Below are positions 34,060 through 44,165 of a stretch of 64,000 nucleotides of DNA, one piece after another. The stretch spans positions 124,001-188,000 of the forward strand of contig NZ_JAERRH010000005.1 of the NCBI RefSeq assembly GCF_016741855.1, in the 5' to 3' direction. Below the pieces are notes generated by a model. It was not told where the DNA came from, ran no database searches, and saw only the letters and a list, made by a program, of their open reading frames with translations. The number at the start of each line of letters is the position of its first letter. Position 1 is the stretch's first letter. Both the position numbers and the translations under genes were made by a program. This DNA is from Streptomyces musisoli. GTDB lineage: Bacteria > Actinomycetota > Actinomycetes > Streptomycetales > Streptomycetaceae.

Positions 34060-36029
34060 CGGAAGTGTCCGACAGGCAAGCGCCGCGCCGCCGTGTGCCC
34101 GGGCCCGCCAGACCTCCCCGGCCACGGGGCGCCGTCCGGCGGCAGCCCGGACCCGGTGCCCGGCCGGCCCGCCGCCCGGGCGGAGCCCGGCCCATGCCCC
34201 CGCGTCCGCTCCGGCTCGGCAGCCCCCGGCCCCGGCTGCGCCTGGTCGGCCTCGCCCTGACCCTGGTGCTGCTGGTCTTCGTCGTGCGGCTGCTCCAGGT
34301 CCAGGCCGTCGAGGCCAGCGCCTACGCGGCGCGGGCCGAGCAGAACCGGTACGTGGTGCACACCCTGGCCGCCGAGCGCGGCGGGATCACCGACCGCAAC
34401 GGCGTCGCCCTCGCCGTCAGCGAGGACGCGTACGACATCACGGCCGACCCGACCATGTTCGGCGTCAAGCAGCTGAAGATCCAGGACGGCCCGGAGCGGG
34501 CCGCCGCGCTGCTCGCCCCGATCCTCGGCCAGGACCAGGCAGCGCTCCTCAAGAAGCTGCGGCCCGAGAACAGGAACTCCCGCTACACCCGGCTCGCCTC
34601 CCGGCAGACCCCGCAGGTCTGGAAGCAGATCAAGGACCTGAAGACGGCGCTCACCCACAAGGCCGAGACGGACAGGACCACCGTCAACGTGCTGGCCGGT
34701 GTCTTCGCCGATCCCAGCAGCCAGCGCGTGTACCCCAACGGAGACCTGGCCGCCGGGATACTGGGCTGGGTCAACGCCGACGGCCGGGGCGGCGGCGGTA
34801 TCGAGCAGCAGCTGGACAAGCAGCTGACCGGCAAGGACGGCAAGCTCCGATACGCCCAGTCCGGCGGGCGTGAGGTGCCCACGGCCGGGTCCACCGAGAC
34901 GCCCGCCGTGCCCGGCTCCGACGTCGAGCTGACCATCGACCGCGACATCCAGTGGGCCGCCCAGAACGCGATCTCCGAGCAGGTGAGGAAGTCCAGGGCG
35001 GACCGCGGCTACGTCATCGTCCAGGACACCCGCAGCGGGCAGATCCTGGCCATGGCCAACTCGCCCGGCTTCGACCCGAACGACCTGTCGAAGGCCGACG
35101 GCGACGCCATGGGCAACGCGGCCCTCCAGGACGCCTACGAGCCCGGCTCCACAGCGAAGGTGATGTCGATGGCGGCCGTGCTGGAGCGCAACGCGGCGAC
35201 CCCGCTGACCCACGTCGTCGTACCCAACCGGCTGCACCGCGGCGACCGGCTCTTCCAGGACGACATCGACCACGCCACCTGGTACCTCACGCTCAACGGC
35301 GTGCTCGCCAAGTCCAGCAACATCGGCACCATCCTGGCCACCGGCGAACTCGGCAAGAGCCAGCCCGAGGCCAACGAGGTCCTCTACTCGTACCTGCGCA
35401 GGTTCGGCATCGGCGGCTACACCGGCCTCGGCTTCCCCGGCGAGACCCCCGGCATCCTCGCGCAGCCGCAGAAGTGGTCCACCTCGCAGCAGTACACGAT
35501 CCCTTTCGGCCAGGGCTTCTCCATCAACGCGATGCAGGCCGCCTCCGTGTACTCGACCATCGCCAACGGCGGCGTCCGCGTCGAGCCGACCCTGGTGCGC
35601 GGCACCAAGGGCGCCGACGGGCGCTTCACCCCGGCGCCCAAGCCCCGGCAGACGCGGGTCGTCAGCGCCAAGACCGCCAGGAGCCTCGCCCAGATGCTGG
35701 AGTCCGTGGTGGACGACGAGCAGGGCACCGGCATCAAGGCCCGCATCCCCGGGTACCGGGTGGCGGGCAAGACCGGCACGGCCAACCGCGTGGATCCGGC
35801 CACCGGCCGCTACCGCGGCTACACCTCGTCGTTCGCCGGCTTCGCCCCCGCCGACAACCCGCGGATCACCGTCTACTGCGCCATCCAGAACGCCACCTCG
35901 GGCAGCTACTTCGGCGGCCAGATCTGCGGTCCCATCTACAAGCAGGTGATGGAGTTCGCCCTGAAGACCCTCCAGGTCCCGCCGACCGGGGCGAAGCCCG
36001 CCAACCTCCCCGTCGACTACAAGCCCTGA
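34056..36029 (+). CDS. ftsI: Septal peptidoglycan transpeptidase FtsI (PBP3)
   Basis: 657 residues: an Arg/Pro-rich cytoplasmic region, a transmembrane helix at ~61-80, a class B dimerisation domain, and the transpeptidase with SxxK Ser365-Thr-Ala-Lys368, SxN 420-422 and KTG 572-574. No PASTA domains follow, unlike Bacillus PBP2B-type proteins. GTG 34056 overlaps the ftsL stop (GTGA). FtsI forms a pair with FtsW for septal wall synthesis, which in streptomycetes matters mostly for sporulation septa. Confidence 0.96.
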   Translation: MTEVSDRQAPRRRVPGPARPPRPRGAVRRQPGPGARPARRPGGARPMPPRPLRLGSPRPRLRLVGLALTLVLLVFVVRLLQVQAVEASAYAARAEQNRYVVHTLAAERGGITDRNGVALAVSEDAYDITADPTMFGVKQLKIQDGPERAAALLAPILGQDQAALLKKLRPENRNSRYTRLASRQTPQVWKQIKDLKTALTHKAETDRTTVNVLAGVFADPSSQRVYPNGDLAAGILGWVNADGRGGGGIEQQLDKQLTGKDGKLRYAQSGGREVPTAGSTETPAVPGSDVELTIDRDIQWAAQNAISEQVRKSRADRGYVIVQDTRSGQILAMANSPGFDPNDLSKADGDAMGNAALQDAYEPGSTAKVMSMAAVLERNAATPLTHVVVPNRLHRGDRLFQDDIDHATWYLTLNGVLAKSSNIGTILATGELGKSQPEANEVLYSYLRRFGIGGYTGLGFPGETPGILAQPQKWSTSQQYTIPFGQGFSINAMQAASVYSTIANGGVRVEPTLVRGTKGADGRFTPAPKPRQTRVVSAKTARSLAQMLESVVDDEQGTGIKARIPGYRVAGKTGTANRVDPATGRYRGYTSSFAGFAPADNPRITVYCAIQNATSGSYFGGQICGPIYKQVMEFALKTLQVPPTGAKPANLPVDYKP

Positions 36030-36060
36030 TCAGCACCACGAAAACACCAGGAACCAGCTC

Positions 36061-37716
36061 GTGACAACGATCACCCCCGACGCCGGGAACCACGGGGCCG
36101 AGAACCCCTCGCTTCGCTCCGGAGCGGGTACGCCCGGTACGCTCACCGCCGTGCCACACGCTGATCAGTCCCAAACCACCCAGAAGGGCGCTTCCGTGAC
36201 ATATCCGGGACCGCCGCGACCGGTTCAGGTCTCCGCCGCACCCCTCGCGGAACTCGCCGATCAGCTGGGTGCCGCCGCTCCGGCCGGCTCCGCCGAGGTC
36301 ACGGGGATCACCCACGACTCGCGAGCGGTCCGCCCCGGCGACCTCTACGCCGCCCTGCCGGGCGCCCGGCTGCACGGCGCCGACTTCGTCACCCAGGCCG
36401 CCGGCCTCGGCGCGGTCGCCGTGCTCACCGACCCGAGCGGCGCCGAACGCGCCGCCGCGACCGGCCTGCCCGTCCTGGTCGTGGACGACCCGCGCGCGCG
36501 GATGGGCGAGCTGGCGGCGACGATCTACGGCCACCCCGGCCGTGACCTGCTCCAGATCGGCATCACCGGCACCTCCGGCAAGACCACCACCGCCTACCTG
36601 GTGGAGGGCGGCCTGAAGACCGCCCGCGCCACCGGCCTCGTCGGCACCGTCGAGATGCGCATCGGCGACGAGCGCATCAAGTCCGAGCGGACCACCCCCG
36701 AAGCAACCGACCTCCAGGCCCTGTTCGCCGTCATGCGCGAGCGCGGCGTCGAGGCGGTCGCCATGGAGGTCTCCAGCCACGCCCTGGTCCTCGGCCGGGT
36801 CGACGGCTGCGTCTTCGACATCGCCGTCTTCACCAACCTCAGCCCGGAACACATGGAGTTCCACTCCGACATGGAGGACTACTTCCGGGCCAAGGCACAG
36901 CTCTTCACGCCGGAGCGCAGCAAACTCGGCGTGGTCAACGCCGACGACGAGTACGGCCGCCGGCTCGCCGAGGAGGCGACCGTCCCGGTCGTCACCTTCT
37001 CCGCCGAGGGCCACCCCGACGCCGACTGGCGCGCCCAGGACGTGCAGGTCGGCCCGATGGACTCGACGTTCACGGTCCTCGGCCCGAACGGCGAGCGGAT
37101 CCACGCCAGGTCGCCGATCGCCGGCCCCTTCAACGTGGCGAACACCCTCGCCGCCATCGTCGCCCTCGCCGTCGCCGGCCTCGACCCGCAGGCCGCCGCC
37201 GACGGCATCGCCGCCGTCCCGGGCGTCCCGGGCCGCCTGGAGCGTGTCGACGCCGGGCAGCCCTACCTCGCGGTCGTCGACTACGCCCACAAGACCGACG
37301 CGGTCGAGTCCGTGCTCAAGGCACTGCGCAAGGTCACCAAGGGCCGGCTGCACATCGTCCTCGGGTGCGGCGGCGACCGCGACCAGACCAAGCGCGCCCC
37401 GATGGGCGCCGCCGCGGCCAGGCTCTCCGACACGGCCGTACTGACCTCAGACAACCCCCGCTCCGAGGACCCTCTCGCGATCCTCGCGACCATGCTCCAG
37501 GGCGCGGCCTCCGTGCCCGCGCACGAGCGCGGCGAGGTCCTCCTCTTCGAGGACCGGGCCGCCGCCATCTCCGCCGCCGTGGGCCGCGCCCAGGCCGGCG
37601 ACACCGTGCTGGTCGCGGGCAAGGGCCACGAGCAGGGCCAGGACATCGCCGGCGTGATCCGTCCCTTCGACGACCGCCAGGTGCTTCGCGAAGCTATCCA
37701 GAAGACCCAGGGATGA
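36061..37716 (+). CDS. murE: UDP-MurNAc-tripeptide synthetase
   Basis: Adds the third residue, expected to be LL-diaminopimelate in Streptomyces, to UDP-MurNAc-Ala-Glu. The P-loop ITGTSGKTTT is at ~161-170, MEVSSHAL and the C-terminal DNPRSEDP follow. DNPR is the motif of diaminopimelate-adding rather than lysine-adding enzymes. GTG 36061 gives 551 residues with a variable ~45-residue N-terminus; an internal GTG (MTYPGPPRP) is a possible alternative start. Confidence 0.95.
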   Translation: MTTITPDAGNHGAENPSLRSGAGTPGTLTAVPHADQSQTTQKGASVTYPGPPRPVQVSAAPLAELADQLGAAAPAGSAEVTGITHDSRAVRPGDLYAALPGARLHGADFVTQAAGLGAVAVLTDPSGAERAAATGLPVLVVDDPRARMGELAATIYGHPGRDLLQIGITGTSGKTTTAYLVEGGLKTARATGLVGTVEMRIGDERIKSERTTPEATDLQALFAVMRERGVEAVAMEVSSHALVLGRVDGCVFDIAVFTNLSPEHMEFHSDMEDYFRAKAQLFTPERSKLGVVNADDEYGRRLAEEATVPVVTFSAEGHPDADWRAQDVQVGPMDSTFTVLGPNGERIHARSPIAGPFNVANTLAAIVALAVAGLDPQAAADGIAAVPGVPGRLERVDAGQPYLAVVDYAHKTDAVESVLKALRKVTKGRLHIVLGCGGDRDQTKRAPMGAAAARLSDTAVLTSDNPRSEDPLAILATMLQGAASVPAHERGEVLLFEDRAAAISAAVGRAQAGDTVLVAGKGHEQGQDIAGVIRPFDDRQVLREAIQKTQG

Positions 37717-37720
37717 ACTT

Positions 37721-39127
37721 GTGATCGCCCTCTCCCTCGCCGAGATCGCAGCAGTCGTCGGCGGGCAGACGCACGACATACCGGATCCGTCCGCGCAGGT
37801 GACGGGACCGGTCGTCCGGGACTCCCGCGAGGTGGTGCCCGGCAGCCTGTTCGCCGCCTTCGTCGGCGCGCGCGTGGACGGCCACGACTACGCGCCGCAG
37901 GTCGTCGAGGCCGGCGCGGTCGCCGTACTGGCCTCCCGGCCGGTCGGCGTGCCCGCCATCGTGGTGGACGACGTCCAGACCGCCCTCGGTGCCCTCGCCC
38001 GGCACGTCGTACGCCGGCTCGGCGCCACCCTCGTCGCCCTGACCGGCTCCGCGGGCAAGACCAGCACCAAGGACCTCATCGCCCAGGTACTCGGGCGCAA
38101 GGCCCCGACGGTGTACACGCCGGGCTCCCTCAACAACGAGATCGGGCTGCCGCTGACCGCCCTGTCCGCCACCGAGGAGACGAAGTTCCTCGTGCTGGAG
38201 ATGGGCGCCCGGGGCATCGGGCACATCCGCTACCTCGCCGAACTCACCCCGCCGCGGATCGGCCTGGTGCTCAACGTCGGCACCGCCCACCTCGGCGAGT
38301 TCGGCGGGCGCGAGCAGATCGCCCAGGCCAAGGGGGAGCTGGTCGAGGCACTCCCGGAGGACGGCGCGGCGATCCTCAACGCCGACGACCCGTTGGTCCG
38401 GGCCATGGCCTCCCGTACCAAGGCGAAGGTGGTCCTTTTCGGAGAGTCGGCCGAAGCGGACGTACGCGCCGAGAACGTGCGACTCACGGACAGCGGACAG
38501 CCCGCCTTCAGGCTTCACACACCCTCCGGTGCAAGCGATGTGACCATGCGCCTGTACGGTGAGCACCACGTGTCGAACGCGCTCGCCGCGGCCGCCGTCG
38601 CCCATGAGCTGGGCATGTCCGCGGAAGAGATCGCCCTGGCGCTCTCCGAGGCGGGCACCCTCTCGCGTTGGCGCATGGAGGTCACGGAGCGCCCGGACGG
38701 CGTGACCATCGTCAACGACGCCTACAACGCCAACCCCGAGTCCGTGCGGGCCGCCCTCAGGGCGCTCGCGGCCATGGGCAAGGGGCGCCGTACGTGGGCG
38801 GTGCTCGGCAAGATGGCCGAGCTGGGGGACGAGGCGCTCGCCGAGCACGACGCCGTCGGACGGCTCGCCGTCCGGCTCAACGTCAGCAAGCTCGTCGCCG
38901 TCGGGGGGGTTGAGGCCTCCTGGCTGCAACTGGGCGCATATAACGAGGGTTCGTGGGGTGAGGAGTCGGTGCACGTGTCCGACGCACAGGCGGCGATCGA
39001 CCTGTTGCGCAGCGAGTTGCGCCCGGGGGACGTCGTACTCGTGAAGGCGTCCCGTTCGGTGGGGCTGGAGAGCGTCGCCCAGGCGCTCGTCGAGGCCGGT
39101 GCCGGGCGTGGGGTTGATGCCCGATGA
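37721..39127 (+). CDS. murF: UDP-MurNAc-pentapeptide synthetase
   Basis: Adds D-Ala-D-Ala to complete the nucleotide pentapeptide precursor. 468 residues with P-loop ALTGSAGKTSTKD, LEMGARGIGHI, LNVGTAHLGEFGG and NDAYNANPESVRAAL. GTG 37721 is 4 bases past the murE stop. Its stop overlaps the mraY ATG (ATGA). Confidence 0.96.
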   Translation: MIALSLAEIAAVVGGQTHDIPDPSAQVTGPVVRDSREVVPGSLFAAFVGARVDGHDYAPQVVEAGAVAVLASRPVGVPAIVVDDVQTALGALARHVVRRLGATLVALTGSAGKTSTKDLIAQVLGRKAPTVYTPGSLNNEIGLPLTALSATEETKFLVLEMGARGIGHIRYLAELTPPRIGLVLNVGTAHLGEFGGREQIAQAKGELVEALPEDGAAILNADDPLVRAMASRTKAKVVLFGESAEADVRAENVRLTDSGQPAFRLHTPSGASDVTMRLYGEHHVSNALAAAAVAHELGMSAEEIALALSEAGTLSRWRMEVTERPDGVTIVNDAYNANPESVRAALRALAAMGKGRRTWAVLGKMAELGDEALAEHDAVGRLAVRLNVSKLVAVGGVEASWLQLGAYNEGSWGEESVHVSDAQAAIDLLRSELRPGDVVLVKASRSVGLESVAQALVEAGAGRGVDAR

Positions 39128-40197
39128 TGAAGCAGATCCTGTTCTCGGGTGTCATCGGCCTCTTCCTGACACTGATCGGCACCCCGCTGCTGATCAAGCT
39201 GCTCGCCCGCAAGGGGTACGGCCAGTACATCCGTGACGACGGCCCCCGGGAACACGCCAGCAAGCGCGGTACGCCCACCATGGGTGGTATCGCCTTCATC
39301 CTGGCGACGATCGCCGCGTACTTCCTGTCCAAGGTGATCACCGGACAGACGCCGACGTACTCGGGCGTGCTGGTCCTCGGCCTGATGTTCGGCATGGGCC
39401 TGGTCGGCTTCCTCGACGACTACATCAAGATCGTCAAGCGGCGTTCGCTGGGTCTGCGGGCCAAGGCCAAGATGGCCGGCCAGCTGATCGTCGGCATCGC
39501 CTTCGCCGTGCTGTCCCTTCAGTTCTCCGACGCGCGCGGCAACACCCCGGCGTCCACGAAGCTGTCGTTCATCACCGACTTCGGCTGGTCGATCGGCCCG
39601 GTGCTGTTCGTGGTCTGGGCGCTGTTCATGATCCTCGCGATGTCGAACGGCGTGAACCTCACCGACGGTCTGGACGGTCTGGCCACCGGTGCCTCGGTCC
39701 TCGTCTTCGGCGCCTACACGTTCATCGGTGTGTGGCAGTTCCAGGAGTCCTGCGCCAACGCGCAGACCCTCACCAACCCGGGCGCCTGCTACGAGGTGCG
39801 CGACCCGCTGGACCTCGCCGTGGTCGCCTCCGCGCTGATGGGCGCCTGCCTGGGCTTCCTGTGGTGGAACACCTCGCCGGCGAAGATCTTCATGGGCGAC
39901 ACCGGTTCGCTCGCGCTCGGCGGTGTCCTCACGGGCCTGGCCATCCTCTCCCGCACGGAGCTGCTGGTGGCCATCATGGGCGGCCTGTTCGTCCTCATCA
40001 CCATGTCGGTCGTCATCCAGGTCGGCTCGTTCCGGCTCACCGGCAAGCGCGTCTTCCGGATGGCGCCGCTCCAGCACCACTTCGAACTCAAGGGCTGGTC
40101 CGAGGTCCTGGTGGTGGTCCGTTTCTGGATCATCCAGGGCATCTGTGTGATCGTCGGACTGGGCCTCTTCTACGCGGGATGGGCAGCGGACAAGTGA
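39124..40197 (+). CDS. mraY: Phospho-MurNAc-pentapeptide translocase (lipid I synthesis)
   Basis: 357 residues with about ten transmembrane helices. Catalytic signatures are FLDDYIKI, NLTDGLDGLA and FMGDTGSLALGG, plus the substrate-site stretch PLQHHFELKGWSE. It transfers phospho-MurNAc-pentapeptide to undecaprenyl phosphate at the membrane. Starts overlap with murF upstream and murD downstream. Confidence 0.97.
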   Translation: MMKQILFSGVIGLFLTLIGTPLLIKLLARKGYGQYIRDDGPREHASKRGTPTMGGIAFILATIAAYFLSKVITGQTPTYSGVLVLGLMFGMGLVGFLDDYIKIVKRRSLGLRAKAKMAGQLIVGIAFAVLSLQFSDARGNTPASTKLSFITDFGWSIGPVLFVVWALFMILAMSNGVNLTDGLDGLATGASVLVFGAYTFIGVWQFQESCANAQTLTNPGACYEVRDPLDLAVVASALMGACLGFLWWNTSPAKIFMGDTGSLALGGVLTGLAILSRTELLVAIMGGLFVLITMSVVIQVGSFRLTGKRVFRMAPLQHHFELKGWSEVLVVVRFWIIQGICVIVGLGLFYAGWAADK

Positions 40198-41615
40198 CCT
40201 CCTCCTCGGAGCTCTTCGACTTCCAGGGCAAGCACGTCACCGTCGCCGGGCTCGGCGTCTCCGGTGTCCCGGCGGCGAAAGTGCTGCACGCGCGCGGGGC
40301 GGTCGTCACGGTCGTCAACGACGGCGACGACGCCCGCGCGCGCGAGCAGGCCGCGGAACTCCAGGCGCTCGGCATCACCGTGCGCCTGGGCGACGGGGCG
40401 ACCCTGCCGGAGGGCACCGAGCTGATCGTCACCGCGCCCGGCTGGCAGCCCGACAAGCCGCTGTTCCTGGCGGCCCGGGAGGCGGGCGTGCCGGTCTGGG
40501 GCGACGTGGAGCTGGCCTGGCGCCTGCGCGGGCCCGACGCGGCCCCCTGGCTGGCCGTGACGGGCACCAACGGCAAGACCACGACCGTCCAGATGCTCGC
40601 CTCGATCCTGCGGGCCGCGGGCCTGCGCACGGCCGCCGTCGGCAACATCGGCGTCTCCCTGCTGGACGCGGTCCTCGGCGAGGAGCGGTACGACGTCCTC
40701 GCCGTCGAGCTGTCCAGCTACCAGCTCCACTGGGCGCCCTCCCTGCGGGCGCACTCGGCGGTGGTCCTCAACCTCGCGCCGGACCACCTGGACTGGCACG
40801 GCTCCATGGAGGCCTACGCGCGCGACAAGGGCCGCGTCTACGAGGGCAACCAGGTCGCCTGCGTCTACAACGTGGCCGACAAGGCCACCGAGGACCTCGT
40901 GCGCGAGGCCGACGTGGAAGAGGGCTGCCGGGCCGTCGGGTTCACCCTGGGCACGCCCGGGCCCTCCGAACTCGGTGTCGTGGAGGGCATCCTGGTCGAC
41001 CGGGCCTTCGTGGCGGACCGGCAGCGCAACGCGCAGGAGCTGGCCGAGGTCTCCGACGTCAACCCGCCGGCCCCGCACAACATCGCCAACGCCCTTGCGG
41101 CGGCGGGCCTCGCGCGCGCCTTCGGGGTGCCCGCCACCGCCGTACGGGACGGTCTGCGGGCCTTCCGCCCGGACGCCCACCGCATCGCGCACGTGGGCGA
41201 CATCGACGGGGTCGCGTACGTGGACGACTCCAAGGCGACCAACACGCACGCCGCCGAAGCCTCGTTGGCGGCATATGAACCGATTGTATGGATTGCGGGC
41301 GGTCTGGCGAAGGGCGCGACCTTCGACGAACTGGTCGCCAAGTCGGCCAAGCGGCTCCGCGGCGCGGTCCTGATCGGTGCGGATCGGGCCCTGATCCGCG
41401 AGGCCCTCGCGCGACACGCCCCGGAAGTACCCGTGGTCGACCTCGACCGGACCGACACTGGGGCGATGCTCCAGGCGGTGACGGAGGCGAGGCGGCTGGC
41501 TCAGCCCGGCGACACGGTGCTGCTGGCCCCGGCCTGTGCCTCCATGGACATGTTCACCAACTACAACCAGCGCGGTGACGCGTTCGCGGCGGCGGTCCGC
41601 GAACTCGGCGCCTGA
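40194..41615 (+). CDS. murD: UDP-MurNAc-alanine:D-glutamate ligase
   Basis: 473 residues. P-loop AVTGTNGKTTTVQML, then VELSSYQLHW, NLAPDHLDWHG, HNIANALAAA, YVDDSKATNTHAA and LLAPACASMDMF. GTG 40194 overlaps the mraY stop (GTGA); ATG 40179 (five residues longer) is an alternative start. Confidence 0.95.
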   Translation: MTSSSELFDFQGKHVTVAGLGVSGVPAAKVLHARGAVVTVVNDGDDARAREQAAELQALGITVRLGDGATLPEGTELIVTAPGWQPDKPLFLAAREAGVPVWGDVELAWRLRGPDAAPWLAVTGTNGKTTTVQMLASILRAAGLRTAAVGNIGVSLLDAVLGEERYDVLAVELSSYQLHWAPSLRAHSAVVLNLAPDHLDWHGSMEAYARDKGRVYEGNQVACVYNVADKATEDLVREADVEEGCRAVGFTLGTPGPSELGVVEGILVDRAFVADRQRNAQELAEVSDVNPPAPHNIANALAAAGLARAFGVPATAVRDGLRAFRPDAHRIAHVGDIDGVAYVDDSKATNTHAAEASLAAYEPIVWIAGGLAKGATFDELVAKSAKRLRGAVLIGADRALIREALARHAPEVPVVDLDRTDTGAMLQAVTEARRLAQPGDTVLLAPACASMDMFTNYNQRGDAFAAAVRELGA

Positions 41616-41682
41616 CCCGGCCGCCTGCCGGGCGGATCTTGGGAGGGACGCGTGGGACGGTCGACGTTCAGTGGAGGCGCCG

Positions 41683-43044
41683 ATGCCCGGTAGCCGTACC
41701 GGCCGCCCGCCCGTACAGCGGGCGTCCCGCCGTCCCGCCGTCGCCCGCACCCCGCGCGACAACCCGGTACAGCGGTTCTGCACGCGCGCGCGAAAGGCCT
41801 GGGACCGGCCGCTGACGGCCTACTACCTGATCCTCGGCGGCAGCGTGCTGATCATCGTGCTGGGGCTGGTGATGGTCTACTCGGCCTCCCAGATCACCGC
41901 GCTCCAGCTGTCGCTGCCCGGGTCGTACTTCTTCCGCAAGCAGTTCCTCGCCGCGGCCATCGGCGGCGCGCTGCTGCTCGTCGCCTCCCGCATGCCGGTG
42001 AAGCTGCACCGGGCCCTGGCCTACCCGATCCTCGCCGCGGCCGTCTTCCTCATGGTCCTGGTGCAGGTGCCGGGGATAGGGATGGCGGTCAACGGCAACC
42101 AGAACTGGATCTCCCTCGGCGGCTCCTTCCAGATCCAGCCCAGCGAGTTCGGCAAGCTCGCCCTGGTGCTGTGGGGAGCGGACCTGATCGCCCGCAAGCA
42201 GGAGCGGAAGCTGCTGGCCCAGTGGAAGCACATGCTGGTGCCGCTGGTCCCGGTCGCCTTCCTGCTGCTCGGGCTGATCATGCTCGGCGGCGACATGGGA
42301 ACCGCGATCATTCTCACAGCGATCCTCTTCGGCCTGCTGTGGCTCGCCGGGGCCCCGACCCGGCTCTTCGCCGGGGTGCTCTCGGTCGCCGCCCTGATCG
42401 GTGTGCTCCTGATCAAGACCAGCCCCAACCGGATGGCCCGCCTCGCCTGCATCGGCGCCACCGAGCCCAAGACGGGGGTCGCCGACTGCTGGCAGGCCGT
42501 GCACGGCATCTACGCGCTCGCATCCGGCGGACTCTTCGGCTCCGGGCTCGGCGCGAGTGTGGAAAAATGGGGCCAACTCCCCGAAGCCCACACCGACTTC
42601 ATCTTCGCCGTCACCGGTGAGGAACTGGGCCTGGCGGGGACGCTGTCGGTGCTCGCCCTGTTCGCGGCTCTAGGCTATGCGGGTATCCGCGTGGCCGGAC
42701 GCACGGAGGACCCCTTCGTGAGGTACGCCGCGGGAGGCGTGACCACCTGGATCACCGCCCAGGCGGTGATCAACATCGGTGCGGTGCTCGGTCTGCTGCC
42801 GATCGCCGGCGTCCCCCTCCCGCTGTTCTCCTACGGAGGGTCCGCCCTGCTGCCGACCATGTTCGCCATCGGGCTGCTGATCGCCTTCGCACGCGACGAG
42901 CCCGCTGCGCGGGCAGCGCTTGCGATGCGGCAACCTCGCTTTGGTAGAAAGCGGGCGGGAGGCTCCGGTGCCGAGCGGGGGCCTCGGAGATGGAACACGA
43001 TGCGACGGCGTGCCTCTGTGGCGCGTTCGTCCGGAGAGCGGTGA
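41683..43044 (+). CDS. ftsW: SEDS glycosyltransferase FtsW
   Basis: 453 residues with about ten transmembrane helices after a basic cytoplasmic lead. SEDS-family signatures are GSFQIQPSEFGKLAL, GGDMGTA, TDFIFAVTGEELGL, and SYGGSALLPTMFAIGLL. Works with FtsI in septal peptidoglycan synthesis. ATG 41683 follows TGGAGG; a 67-base gap separates it from murD, larger than other gaps in the cluster, so an internal promoter is possible. Confidence 0.95.
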   Translation: MPGSRTGRPPVQRASRRPAVARTPRDNPVQRFCTRARKAWDRPLTAYYLILGGSVLIIVLGLVMVYSASQITALQLSLPGSYFFRKQFLAAAIGGALLLVASRMPVKLHRALAYPILAAAVFLMVLVQVPGIGMAVNGNQNWISLGGSFQIQPSEFGKLALVLWGADLIARKQERKLLAQWKHMLVPLVPVAFLLLGLIMLGGDMGTAIILTAILFGLLWLAGAPTRLFAGVLSVAALIGVLLIKTSPNRMARLACIGATEPKTGVADCWQAVHGIYALASGGLFGSGLGASVEKWGQLPEAHTDFIFAVTGEELGLAGTLSVLALFAALGYAGIRVAGRTEDPFVRYAAGGVTTWITAQAVINIGAVLGLLPIAGVPLPLFSYGGSALLPTMFAIGLLIAFARDEPAARAALAMRQPRFGRKRAGGSGAERGPRRWNTMRRRASVARSSGER

Positions 43045-43050
43045 ATTTCG

Positions 43051-44139
43051 GTGCATGTCGTACTCGCCGGTGGGGGGACCGCCGGCCACATCGAGCCCGC
43101 GCTCGCCCTCGCGGACGCCCTGCGCAGGCAGGACCCGACCGTGGGGATCACGGCCCTGGGCACGGAGCGCGGTCTGGAGACCCGGCTCGTCCCGGAGCGC
43201 GGCTATGAGCTGGCACTGATCCCGGCGGTGCCGCTGCCCCGCAAGCCCACACCCGAGCTGATCACCGTCCCGGGCCGGCTGCGCGGCACGATCAAGGCCG
43301 CCGAGCAGATCCTGGAGCGCACCAAGGCGGACTGCGTGGTCGGCTTCGGCGGCTACGTCGCCCTGCCCGGCTACCTGGCCGCCAAGCGCCTCGGTGTGCC
43401 CATCGTGATCCACGAGGCCAACGCCCGCCCGGGCCTGGCCAACAAGATCGGCTCGCGGTACGCGGCCCGGGTCGCCGTCTCCACCCCGGACAGCAAGCTG
43501 CGCGACGCCCGCTACATCGGCATCCCGCTGCGCCGCTCCATCGCCACCCTCGACCGCGCCGCGGCCCGCCCGGAGGGCCGGCACCGCTTCGGCCTCGACC
43601 CGAATCTGCCCACGCTGCTCGTCTCCGGCGGCTCGCAGGGCGCCCGCCGGCTCAACGAGGTGGTCCAGCAGGTCGCCCCGTGGCTCCAGCAGGCCGGCAT
43701 CCAGATCCTGCACGCCGTCGGCCCGAAGAACGAACTGCCGCACGTGCAGCAGATGCCGGGGATGCCCCCCTACATCCCGGTAAGTTACCTGGACCGGATG
43801 GACCTCGCGTACGCCGCGGCCGACATGATGCTCTGCCGTGCGGGCGCGATGACCGTCGCCGAGCTCTCCGCCGTCGGACTCCCGGCCGCGTACGTCCCGC
43901 TGCCCATCGGCAACGGCGAACAGCGGCTGAACGCCCAGCCGGTGGTCAAGGCCGGCGGCGGGCTCCTCGTCGACGACGCGGAACTCACGCCCGAGTGGGT
44001 GCAGCAGAACGTGCTGCCCGTGCTCGCCGATCCGCACCGGCTGTACGAGATGTCCCGCGCGGCAAGCGAGTTCGGCCGCCGGGACGCCGACGAGCTGCTC
44101 GTCGGCATGGTGTACGAGGCGATCGCCTCGCGCCGTTAG
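43051..44139 (+). CDS. murG: Lipid II synthase MurG
   Basis: Transfers GlcNAc from UDP-GlcNAc to lipid I. 362 residues, GT-B fold: N-terminal VLAGGGTAGHIEPALALA, GFGGYVALPGYLAA, HEANARPGLAN, then the donor-site VSGGSQGARRLNE and CRAGAMTVAELSAVGLPAAYVPLPIGNGEQRLNA region. GTG 43051 is 6 bases past the ftsW stop. Confidence 0.96.
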   Translation: MHVVLAGGGTAGHIEPALALADALRRQDPTVGITALGTERGLETRLVPERGYELALIPAVPLPRKPTPELITVPGRLRGTIKAAEQILERTKADCVVGFGGYVALPGYLAAKRLGVPIVIHEANARPGLANKIGSRYAARVAVSTPDSKLRDARYIGIPLRRSIATLDRAAARPEGRHRFGLDPNLPTLLVSGGSQGARRLNEVVQQVAPWLQQAGIQILHAVGPKNELPHVQQMPGMPPYIPVSYLDRMDLAYAAADMMLCRAGAMTVAELSAVGLPAAYVPLPIGNGEQRLNAQPVVKAGGGLLVDDAELTPEWVQQNVLPVLADPHRLYEMSRAASEFGRRDADELLVGMVYEAIASRR

Positions 44140-44165
44140 GACCATATGACGAAAGGGCAGTGAGC